Assembly: GCF_004343195.1 (NCBI RefSeq)
Contig: NZ_SMCR01000001.1
Span: 496,001 to 560,000 of the forward strand
Reading direction: 5' to 3'
DNA from: Biostraticola tofi
GTDB taxonomy: Bacteria > Pseudomonadota > Gammaproteobacteria > Enterobacterales > Enterobacteriaceae
Length of the DNA: 64,000 nt
Made by a program: the position numbers and the translations under genes. Position 1 is the stretch's first letter; the number at the start of each line of letters is the position of its first letter. Below, one piece after another: positions 45,443-53,886 of this stretch. Under the pieces are notes generated by a model. It was given only the letters and a program-made list of their open reading frames with translations, was not told the DNA's origin and searched no databases.

Positions 45443-47854
45443 TTAGCTCATCATAGTTTTCTGACCATCACTCAGAGGACCAAAAGATCCTCCCACTGGA
45501 TAATGTTGGTTCGTGGTGTCATTTAACCGATAATAAAGTGTATCGTTCATTGCCATTGCGTAGCCCCAAGATACCTTGGTCTTTAGCCGCCGTTTAATAC
45601 TGGAAATATCATCCTGATCATCAAGTGTTACCGATGCAATATCACGGGTAACGTTATCAAAAGTATCTTGACTCACTGCACGGCCATCTAATAGCGCTCG
45701 TTGCTTATCCATTTCATCATCGCGGTCAAAGCCGGTCTGCAGAAAGTTTCGTAATTCCTGCTCTTTGACGCTAACGCTGACATTCAGAGGATTTCCGTTG
45801 AAAGAAATGCGGCGAAATACCAGATCCCATTCTCGGCGGGTTTGAATCGATCTTAATATCGTAATGATTGCGCTCTTGCGATTGGCATTCAAATCCGGCA
45901 ACGGGCCATTGCCATAGTTATCCCAATCCAATTTATCCATTTTGCCATGGCGAGTGAGCAGATAAATGAGAATGCCCTTTGACTCAGGTGTGAACTTGAG
46001 CAATTCAGCATCCATGGCAATCACCCGGCTGGCTAACTGGTTTCGTCTTTCAGAAGCGCTTATCTGTTCTTTCAAATCGTCTATAAATCCACTCATTGCT
46101 TTTTCATACTCTTCTACGACTCTTTCTACCGCCATGCCCTTTTTGATAAATTCACCATAGGTTTCCTGGATTGTATCCAGCGTGCCCATCACGCACAACA
46201 TACTGAATGATTTGAACGCATCCGTTGAAATCAACTTAAGATGATGATAATCCAGCGAATACAGCTGATAAACCATCCAGGCGCCAAAGTTGATGATATT
46301 CTCATAACCCACTTCACACTTAAACGCCCCTTTGACGCCGGGTCCGCAACACAGGCTGGCGGCTATCTTGAAGCAAAATTTACCCTTGATGAAATCGCAC
46401 TTGAACTGACCGCCGATACCCAGGCCGTACATAGCCGAAATATCTTCGCTTATCGTGCAGAAGGTGACGAACTCAGCCGCGTCTTTCTGGCCGTCTTCAT
46501 CCAGATTACGTAAATCAGCCGAGCCTTTAGGCTCCAGCCACTCTACGCCGCCGGAAATCCCCAGGGTTGCCCGGCCACCGGCAAACAGTTCCACATTGGC
46601 ATCTATCCCTTCGTCGCTTTTGTCCATGCGATCATAGAATTCCCGGCCGCTGCGCCTCTGACTGAACGGCACCGGATTGCTTTCCCGCCTGCCGGCCAGC
46701 GCCTGGCGCAACTTGCCCTCTTTTTCATAGGTCACAATCTGAATCTGGGCTTCAGCCTGGGCGGAGGCGCCAATAAATCCACTCAGCGCGCAGCTGACAT
46801 AGGCGCGCAGCTGGCCCATATTCAAGATTTCAGCTGCATCTGCGGCAAGCTTTTGTTCGCCCGGTACCGATGCGTCAATCAGGCCGTTGGCCGTTTCGGC
46901 CTTGAACTTGAGATCCCAGCCCAGCCGGTCGGGGAAGTAATATTTACCTTCGGCCACGCCTTCGGCCACCGACAGCACCGCGCTGGCCTCGCCTTTGTAG
47001 CTCAGATTGCCTTTGTAAGGGTCAAACTCCCCTTTGGAACTGACATTAGAGACAAAGCGCAGGAACTGCGCCCCGGCAGAAACATCCAGACTGGAACCAA
47101 ACTCTTTATTGGGCAACAGCAGGCTCTGGTTCCACGACTCGGCGAAATCGGTCAGGGTTTCTTCGATATCGACAATGTCCTCGTATTTCAGAAACTCCAT
47201 CGCCAGGTCGGGTTTTTCAACCTTGAACTTAAGCAGCTGCTTGCCCAGCTTATCGAAGTCATAGTGCCGATTACCGTGACGGTCATAGGAGATGATGCTG
47301 TCAGCGGCCGACTGGCGATCCTCGGCGGAGGCCTGCACCGAATGCAGGTTATAGCTTTCGGTTTTGCGGCCCTGCTGCAGCCGGTCGAAATAGCCTTTTT
47401 TGACGTAAACGTAATGCTTGCCGCCGCTTTCGCCGCGCCGGCGCTTGCGCGCCATCACTGGAATCAGCTCGACCACCGATTCATAACCGGTGCCGGCAGC
47501 CGAAAATTCACCGATTTTATCGGCCAGCGCTTTTTTATCTGCCAGCATCTTTTGCTCAGCGTCAGTCACCTGCTTTTCCAGCGGCTTCAGCCCTGCCTGG
47601 TTGCTGTTCTGCTTATATAGCTGGCCATACTGTTCAAGCAGCGACGAATAGGCTTCGCTGCTTTTGGACTGGCTATCCACCAGTCGCATCATCAGGCGCC
47701 ACTCATTTTCGAATTCAGCCGAGGCTTCAGGTTTGATGCAGATAACATCCCCGGTTTCCGGCCGGTAAAACAGGTTATTTGAGGCATGGGCCGCCTGGGT
47801 GACGTTATTTTCTCTTTTGTCCAGCTGGGACTGTGCTGCAGGATTGGCGCTCAT
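45443..47854 (-). CDS. Unrecognised 803-residue protein, candidate T6SS effector
   Basis: I do not recognise a family. A coiled-coil-like helical stretch at about 48-118 is followed by a basic patch (RKRRRG near 128) and a KHYVYVKKGYF segment. Residues about 240-560 are glycine-rich with alternating polar and hydrophobic residues (for example GLGIGGQFKCDFIKGKFCF), suggesting beta strands, possibly membrane-active. The last 250 residues are helical and charged. It has no signal peptide. It starts 17 bases after vgrG and is followed by two lipoproteins, the classic cargo-immunity layout. The C-terminal half is AT-richer than the N-terminal half. Confidence 0.8.
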   Translation of the reverse strand: MSANPAAQSQLDKRENNVTQAAHASNNLFYRPETGDVICIKPEASAEFENEWRLMMRLVDSQSKSSEAYSSLLEQYGQLYKQNSNQAGLKPLEKQVTDAEQKMLADKKALADKIGEFSAAGTGYESVVELIPVMARKRRRGESGGKHYVYVKKGYFDRLQQGRKTESYNLHSVQASAEDRQSAADSIISYDRHGNRHYDFDKLGKQLLKFKVEKPDLAMEFLKYEDIVDIEETLTDFAESWNQSLLLPNKEFGSSLDVSAGAQFLRFVSNVSSKGEFDPYKGNLSYKGEASAVLSVAEGVAEGKYYFPDRLGWDLKFKAETANGLIDASVPGEQKLAADAAEILNMGQLRAYVSCALSGFIGASAQAEAQIQIVTYEKEGKLRQALAGRRESNPVPFSQRRSGREFYDRMDKSDEGIDANVELFAGGRATLGISGGVEWLEPKGSADLRNLDEDGQKDAAEFVTFCTISEDISAMYGLGIGGQFKCDFIKGKFCFKIAASLCCGPGVKGAFKCEVGYENIINFGAWMVYQLYSLDYHHLKLISTDAFKSFSMLCVMGTLDTIQETYGEFIKKGMAVERVVEEYEKAMSGFIDDLKEQISASERRNQLASRVIAMDAELLKFTPESKGILIYLLTRHGKMDKLDWDNYGNGPLPDLNANRKSAIITILRSIQTRREWDLVFRRISFNGNPLNVSVSVKEQELRNFLQTGFDRDDEMDKQRALLDGRAVSQDTFDNVTRDIASVTLDDQDDISSIKRRLKTKVSWGYAMAMNDTLYYRLNDTTNQHYPVGGSFGPLSDGQKTMMS

Positions 47855-47871
47855 CGTATCTCCAACCTTAC

Positions 47872-50379
47872 TTATTCAAAGAACAACTTGATGTTTTGCT
47901 TATCCATACCGTAATGCGCTTCGGTATAGCCATTTTCGTCGCTCACCCCCTTGATGCTGCTGCCGTCATCGGTTTCGATGCGGTAAGGGACAAAGCATTT
48001 CGGCAGCTGGGTGATGTGATCGACGATTTGAAAACGCCCGTTCATCGGATTCTGATAAGCGGGGTCGGCCACCGTCATCGGCTGTAGCGCACTGTCCAGC
48101 GACGCGCTGCCGCCCCAATTGATGGTGCCGCTCTTCAGGCTGATGGCGCCGGGAGCGCCGATTTCAATCGCCCCGCCCTGCAGTTTGATATAGGCCCCCT
48201 GGCTGACCAGGGTGATACCGCTCGCCGCATCCAGCCTGATTTCACCGTTGATGCTGTTGATGCTCATCGCCTTATCGGACTGCAGCGTCATGCTGTTGGT
48301 CTGCGCCTGGATAGACACCGGTCCCTGGGCGGCGAAAATCTTCAGGCCCAGCTTCTGGGCAAACAGGCTTATCGCCTCGCCGGCCGCCAGGGTAAAACGC
48401 TTGAACACACTCAGATCCAGATTATTACCGGCGGTGGCGGTCAACGATTGGCCTGCCGCCAGTTGGATATTCTTTGGCGTAGCGACCGCTACCCCGGCGG
48501 GCGCTGAAGCGACCAGGCCCGCCTGCTGCAGCTTGCTTAATGCCGCTTGGAGGGCGTTCTGGCCGGCGATATCCGGCTGTTCCGCACCGGAGGTAGCGGC
48601 ACTCTGGGCCAGCGCCCTGACCAGGGCCAGGGAGTTTTCCAACTGGCCAAGGGCGGATTGCATATCCAACTGCCCGCCGCCGGCTTTAGGCTGGGCATCG
48701 GCGGTCAGAAATAATCCTTTACCGGCGCGCACCGTACCCCACTGATCGGTGCGCAGCTCAAAGCCTTCGCCGCGCTGCTGACGGCGGCCGTCCACCAGAT
48801 GGCCCAGGTTCAGCTGCGATTTGCCGCCATACTCGGTCGAAAGCTTGATATGTTCCCGGCCGCGCTCGTCTTCCATACGCAGCTTGTTATTGGCCGGGGT
48901 GCGAATCACATTTCGCTTATTGTTTTCCTGGGTAACGTGGTCGCGGTTGCGCGAGTCATGCAGCGCATAGGCGATATAAGGCCGGTCCGGATTACCCTGC
49001 TCAAAGGCTACCGCCACCTCGGTACTGTCGATAAGCGGCAGGTGCATGCCGTAGCTGTCGCCGCTGTAAGGCTTGGCCAGGCGGACCCACAGGCTTTCAT
49101 AGCCGGTTTTCCAGCTGTCCAGGTCGAAATCGAACTTGACCCGATAGCGTCCCATCTTATCCAGATGCGCGTAGCTGTCGCCCTGGGTAATGCTGGTCAC
49201 CCTGGCCGGCAAGGTGCCGGCTATCGTCGGCCGGGGCATGAGCGGCGGACGAAATCCGACCACTTCGCTGTAAGGAATGCCGGTAAACAGCAGGGCAAAA
49301 CTGCTGTCGCGCCGGGCGCTGGCGGTGATGGCGGTAATCACCACGCCCTTGGCAAAGGTTTCGGGCACCGCACCGCTGATTTCAAGCATCTGACCCGGCA
49401 GCAGGCCAGAGGCGTTAGACTCGCCGCCAAGTTGATGCTGGCCGTTGAGCAGCCGCTCATGATGCAGCCTGGCGTAAAACGTGCCGGCCTCAGCGTCCGG
49501 CTGGTCTTCCTTGCCCAGCATCTGGAAATTATCGGCATACTGGTACACCTGGCCATAGGTGCCCTCTGCGCCCCGCGTCACGTCTGTCTCGGTCTTGAGA
49601 TTGCCGCCGGCCTGGCGATAGTTATAATCCTTGACCCTGACCGACTGGCTGACCACCTGGTGCAGCGAGCTGAGGTTCCATACCGACTCAACGCCGTTGT
49701 CGTTCATCCCGGAAGGACTGCCGAGCGGCAGGCTGACATCGAACTGGTAGAACTGCTGATCGTCCGCGAACACCACCACTTCTTTTTTCAGCCGTTCGCT
49801 CATTTCAAACCGATACCAGATGCCCACTTCGCTCAGCAGACGTTCGATAAACGCCAGATCGCTTTCTTGCCACTGCATCACCTGCTCGCGGCGCGGGTAC
49901 TCGTTGCGCAGGCGGAACTCGAACTGCCAGCCTTCAAACTGATGCTGGCTGCGCAGGATGTGTTCGACTATTTCCGGTACCGACTGATTTTGGTAAATCG
50001 CCGGACGGCTGGCGTTGGCCAGCAGCGCCAGCCGCGGCTCCAGCGTCAGCTCGTAGCGGGCCTCGTCTCGGGACGCGGACAACCGGCTGAACTGCGTGAC
50101 CACACCGTGCACCGTACGCTGTTCACTGGCCGGCATGGCGATATCCGCCAGCGTGAAGCCGGGGGCGGTCAAGCTGAAGGTCGCGTCCTTGAGCAACATC
50201 GATGCCGGGCTTAGGCTGTGGCTGCCGGTAAACACGATCCGATAGCAGAATGTCTGGCTCAGGGCTTCGGTGGCGCTGAACGACTCCACATCAAGGAGGC
50301 TGCCGCCCCCTGCCACCTGGAGTTGGTAACGGTTAAGGCTGCCGGCAAGCGTGGCGGCCAGTTCAGATACAGGCAACAT
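47872..50379 (-). CDS. vgrG: T6SS spike protein VgrG with C-terminal docking domain
   Basis: An 835-residue TssI. The gp27-like part covers about 1-370, the gp5 OB-fold about 385-470 (segments AYALHDSRNRDHVTQEN), then the DUF2345 beta helix. The last 65 residues (from about FQIVDHITQLPKCF) look like a transthyretin-type domain with GVSDENGYTEA, as used by EAEC VgrG1 to dock its effector. The ATG at 50379 has AGGAGG seven bases ahead; the GTG at 50385 is too close. The next gene encodes the presumed cargo. Confidence 0.94.
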   Translation of the reverse strand: MLPVSELAATLAGSLNRYQLQVAGGGSLLDVESFSATEALSQTFCYRIVFTGSHSLSPASMLLKDATFSLTAPGFTLADIAMPASEQRTVHGVVTQFSRLSASRDEARYELTLEPRLALLANASRPAIYQNQSVPEIVEHILRSQHQFEGWQFEFRLRNEYPRREQVMQWQESDLAFIERLLSEVGIWYRFEMSERLKKEVVVFADDQQFYQFDVSLPLGSPSGMNDNGVESVWNLSSLHQVVSQSVRVKDYNYRQAGGNLKTETDVTRGAEGTYGQVYQYADNFQMLGKEDQPDAEAGTFYARLHHERLLNGQHQLGGESNASGLLPGQMLEISGAVPETFAKGVVITAITASARRDSSFALLFTGIPYSEVVGFRPPLMPRPTIAGTLPARVTSITQGDSYAHLDKMGRYRVKFDFDLDSWKTGYESLWVRLAKPYSGDSYGMHLPLIDSTEVAVAFEQGNPDRPYIAYALHDSRNRDHVTQENNKRNVIRTPANNKLRMEDERGREHIKLSTEYGGKSQLNLGHLVDGRRQQRGEGFELRTDQWGTVRAGKGLFLTADAQPKAGGGQLDMQSALGQLENSLALVRALAQSAATSGAEQPDIAGQNALQAALSKLQQAGLVASAPAGVAVATPKNIQLAAGQSLTATAGNNLDLSVFKRFTLAAGEAISLFAQKLGLKIFAAQGPVSIQAQTNSMTLQSDKAMSINSINGEIRLDAASGITLVSQGAYIKLQGGAIEIGAPGAISLKSGTINWGGSASLDSALQPMTVADPAYQNPMNGRFQIVDHITQLPKCFVPYRIETDDGSSIKGVSDENGYTEAHYGMDKQNIKLFFE

Positions 50380-50381
50380 GC

Positions 50382-53153
50382 TCACACCTCCTGGGGATTA
50401 TCGATAACAGCGGTTTCAGACACCGGCGCATCAGCCGCCGGACGCAGCGGTTCGGCGTCATCAAATGCCAGGGTAATGCCTTCATCGGCCTCAAAGCCCA
50501 GCGTAACGCCTGTCGGCTTGTTATGTGCGGCCAGGCGCTCAAGCAGGCCATTGGACAGCACCGGCAAGATTTGCTGATTGAGCAGGCTGTCGATATTGCG
50601 CGCACCGCTGTCCGGCAGCAGGCAGGCCGACGCCAGGGCATCATACAGGCTGTCTTCCACCCGGCATTCCAGCGCGTAATGACGCTGCAGGCGTCGAGAT
50701 ACCTGGCCGAGCTTAATGGCCACAATGTGGCGCAGCGCCTGTTTCGCCAGCGGCCGGTAAATCAAAGTCTGGAAACGCGCCAGCAGCGCCGGCTGGAAAT
50801 GATCACGCAGAATCGGTCTCATCAGCTCATGCAGCTCGCCTGCCGTTGCCTCCGGCTGCTGCTCCAGCAGCTCGGTCAGGGGATCGCTGCCCAGATTGGA
50901 GGTCATGATAATCACCGTATTGCGAAAATCGATTTCCCGCCCCTCGCCATCGCGCATCATGCCGCGGTCAAACACCTGATAGAACAGGTTAAGCACGTCC
51001 CGATGGGCCTTTTCCACTTCATCCAGCAACACCACGCTATACGGGCGTTTCCGCACCGCTTCGGTCAGGATGCCGCCCTGGCCGTAGCCGACATAGCCCG
51101 GCGGCGAGCCTTTAAGCTGGGAAACGGTATGGGATTCCTGGTATTCGGAAAGATTAATGGTAATCAGCGCCTGTTCGCCGCCAAACAGCGTATCGGCCAG
51201 CGCCAGCGCGGTTTCGGTTTTACCCACGCCGCTCGGCCCGGCCAGCAGGAATACCCCCAGCGGCCCGTTTTCACTGGCCAGCCCGGTTTTGGCGGCCCGC
51301 AGTCGCTGCGCCAGCTCAGCCAGCGCGGCGTCCTGGCCGATGACCCGCTGCCCCAGTTGCTGCTCCAGGGCCAGCAGATTGGTCTGTTCATCCTTTAACA
51401 GGCTGCCCAGCGGTACCCCGGTCCAGTCGGCCACCACCGTCGCCACGCTTCTGACATCCACATCCAGCGACAATAGCGGGCCATCATCCTGCAGCTGTTC
51501 CAACTGCTGCTCAAGCAGGCTCAGTTCGGCGACCGGCGCCTGCTGCAGCCTGGCCGCCAGCAGGCGGTCGGCGGCGGCTTTTTCAGCGGCAAAGCGCTGC
51601 TCCAGCGACTCGGCCTTTGCCGCAAGCTCGGCCTGCTGGGCGGCTATCTGTGCAAGCCTGGCGGTATCGGTGCGCGGCAGTACCGCCAGGTCCTCCTCAA
51701 TCGCCTGCTGCTCCATGGCGAGCGCTGCCCGTCGGGCATCCAGTTGATTAAGCGATTCCGGCCGGGTATCCAGCCCCATGCGCACCCGTGCGCTGGCGGT
51801 GTCCAGTAAATCCACCGCCTTATCGGGCAATTGGCGGCCGGTCAGATAGCGGCGGGACAGCGTCACCGCCGCCTGCACCGCGCTGTCCTGGATATGCACG
51901 CCGTGATGGGCGGCATAGCGGGATTTGAGGCCGCGCAGCATCAGGCAAGCGCGGTCATCGTCAGGTTCATCGACCTTAATCAGCTGGAAGCGACGCTCCA
52001 GGGCGGCATCGCGTTCGAAGTATTGTTTGTATTCTGACCAGGTGGTGGCGGCAATGGTGCGCAGTTCGCCGCGCGCCAGCGCCGGCTTGAGCAGGTTGGC
52101 CGCATCGGCGCCGCCGGCCTGGTTGCCGGCGCCAATCAGCGTATGGGCCTCATCGATAAACAGCAGCACCGGTTGCGCGGCCTGCTGTACCCCTTCGATT
52201 ACCTGTTTAAGCCGCTGTTCAAACTCGCCTTTGACGCCGGCGCCCGCCTGCAGCTGGCCCAGGTCCAGGGTTCGCAGGCTGACGGTTTTCAGACTGGCGG
52301 GAACGGTGCCCTGGGCAATGCGCAGCGCCAGCCCTTCCACCAGGGCGGTTTTACCGACGCCGGGTTCACCCACCAGCACCGGGTTGTTTTTGCGCCTGCG
52401 CGAGAGGATATCGATCATCTGACGGATTTCATTGTCGCGCCCCAGCACCGGGTCGATAGCGCCGCGTCGCGCGCTTTCGGTCACATCCTGGGTAAATTTT
52501 TCCAACGCGGCCTGCCCGGCGGTCAAGGCTCTTGGCGTAGCGTCGGTCAGTGAGCCCGCCGCCCGGTCGATACCGGCGGCGCTTGTTGTCACCGCGCCTT
52601 CCGCAGCGAGGCTGCCTGTTTCAGCGCGGTCATCCGCTGACGAAAGCGGCTGTGCCGCCATCGCCAACTGCTGTACTTCAGGGCGTTCTTCGGACTGCTG
52701 ATTCAAAAGCGGGCGCAGACGTTCAAGCTGAACCGCGCTCAGGCTGAGCAGGGGCCAGGCCTGGGTCGCCTGCAGCCAGGCAGGCTGATTCATCAGCGCC
52801 TGCAGTAAATGCACGGAACGGATCTGGCTGTCATTGTCTTCAAGTGAGGCGATAAGCCAGGCGGCCTGCAGCAGCGCCAGCAAGGGCCGGGACAGGCTCG
52901 GCCGGCGCGTGACGCTGTGCGCCAGGCCATCCAGCTGGCCTAGCAGCGCCTGCCATAATTGATCCATATCCCACTCATAGCGACGGGCAATGACCGTGAT
53001 ATCGCCTTCGCCGCCTTCGAGCAATTTCAGCAGCCAGTGTTCAACGGTCACTTCCCGATGCGCCCGGGTCTGGCAAAGTGCCGCCGCTGCATCCAGAGCC
53101 ACGGCACAATAAGGGTTCAGTCGACGCAATAAAGAGGTAGAAGCAGTATCCAT
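50382..53153 (-). CDS. clpV: T6SS sheath-recycling ATPase TssH/ClpV
   Basis: A 923-residue AAA+ ATPase that disassembles contracted sheath. An N-terminal Clp domain is followed by a variable linker (about 155-215), the first AAA domain with GEPGVGKTA near residue 260, a coiled-coil middle domain, and the second AAA domain with GPSGVGKTE near residue 640. The ALKG-type IDEAHTLIGAG and GYVGYGQGG loops are intact. The stop overlaps the vgrG ribosome site. Confidence 0.95.
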   Translation of the reverse strand: MDTASTSLLRRLNPYCAVALDAAAALCQTRAHREVTVEHWLLKLLEGGEGDITVIARRYEWDMDQLWQALLGQLDGLAHSVTRRPSLSRPLLALLQAAWLIASLEDNDSQIRSVHLLQALMNQPAWLQATQAWPLLSLSAVQLERLRPLLNQQSEERPEVQQLAMAAQPLSSADDRAETGSLAAEGAVTTSAAGIDRAAGSLTDATPRALTAGQAALEKFTQDVTESARRGAIDPVLGRDNEIRQMIDILSRRRKNNPVLVGEPGVGKTALVEGLALRIAQGTVPASLKTVSLRTLDLGQLQAGAGVKGEFEQRLKQVIEGVQQAAQPVLLFIDEAHTLIGAGNQAGGADAANLLKPALARGELRTIAATTWSEYKQYFERDAALERRFQLIKVDEPDDDRACLMLRGLKSRYAAHHGVHIQDSAVQAAVTLSRRYLTGRQLPDKAVDLLDTASARVRMGLDTRPESLNQLDARRAALAMEQQAIEEDLAVLPRTDTARLAQIAAQQAELAAKAESLEQRFAAEKAAADRLLAARLQQAPVAELSLLEQQLEQLQDDGPLLSLDVDVRSVATVVADWTGVPLGSLLKDEQTNLLALEQQLGQRVIGQDAALAELAQRLRAAKTGLASENGPLGVFLLAGPSGVGKTETALALADTLFGGEQALITINLSEYQESHTVSQLKGSPPGYVGYGQGGILTEAVRKRPYSVVLLDEVEKAHRDVLNLFYQVFDRGMMRDGEGREIDFRNTVIIMTSNLGSDPLTELLEQQPEATAGELHELMRPILRDHFQPALLARFQTLIYRPLAKQALRHIVAIKLGQVSRRLQRHYALECRVEDSLYDALASACLLPDSGARNIDSLLNQQILPVLSNGLLERLAAHNKPTGVTLGFEADEGITLAFDDAEPLRPAADAPVSETAVIDNPQEV

Positions 53154-53319
53154 AAATGTCCCGTATAGCCATAGCTACCGCACGGCCTGGTGAAGTCCGT
53201 CTGGCATGGCTCAGATTGGTTTTATTCATCCCCTGATGAGTCTCGGGCATCACCGTAAGTCACCTATCGGCGATAACGTCCCGGGGTCATTTTCAGCTGT
53301 TTCTGTTAGCGGCGGATAG

Positions 53320-53372
53320 CCCCCGGGCTTGCTACGGCCCGGGGGCGGCCGGTTGCCGACAGACAACCGGCC
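53320..53372 (-). other. Two consecutive strong hairpins after hcp
   Basis: Stem 1 (GGCCGGTTG with CAACCGGCC, 53347-53372) begins 11 bases after the hcp stop in the direction of transcription. Stem 2 (CCCCCGGGC with GCCCGGGGG, 53320-53345) follows after one base. Both are nine base pairs and perfect, with eight-base loops. No T-run follows. They probably protect hcp mRNA and reduce read-through to clpV, fitting the high Hcp demand. Confidence 0.7.
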
Positions 53373-53382
53373 TTAACGCGCA

Positions 53383-53874
53383 TCAGGCCTGAGCGCGTTC
53401 GTTCCAGGCATCGGAATGAATGATGTTGCCGTCTTTATAGGTCCAGACGATTTTTTCATAACGCAGCTCGACCACTTCCAGGTGGTTATGCTTTTCTTTG
53501 GCAGGATCTTTGATGTCATGCATCAGCGGAGCCACTTTAACCACCTTCACGTTTTCGAGCAGGGTGTTGAAGTACTCTTTTTCCTGGCCGGCATCATCGA
53601 TTTTGTACCATTTGAACTCAGCAGCCTTCAGCGTCTGGCCTGAAGTGACCGCTTTGTACAGATACGGGGTTGAAGAATCGACTTCTTTAGTGAACACTAA
53701 CGGAGCGTGCACGCGGGTACCGGTAAGTTTACCCGTGTTGTTATCCGTCGGGATGTGCAGGGAATGGTCCAGCGCGACGACTTCGATGCTGCCTTCACGG
53801 TTTTGTACGTTTACAGAACCTTTGATGTCCGCACCGCCGTCGTCTTTCAACCAAAGATAGGCTGGAATTGCCAT
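53383..53874 (-). CDS. hcp: T6SS tube protein Hcp
   Basis: A 163-residue TssD that stacks as hexameric rings into the inner tube. The opening MAIPAYLWLKDDGGADIKGS and the segment THNPLVFTKEVDSSTPYLYKAV-like block near residue 55 are typical of enterobacterial Hcp. A gap of 229 bases with two hairpins separates it from clpV, the largest break in the operon. Confidence 0.96.
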   Translation of the reverse strand: MAIPAYLWLKDDGGADIKGSVNVQNREGSIEVVALDHSLHIPTDNNTGKLTGTRVHAPLVFTKEVDSSTPYLYKAVTSGQTLKAAEFKWYKIDDAGQEKEYFNTLLENVKVVKVAPLMHDIKDPAKEKHNHLEVVELRYEKIVWTYKDGNIIHSDAWNERAQA

Positions 53875-53886
53875 AGTATTGCTCCT

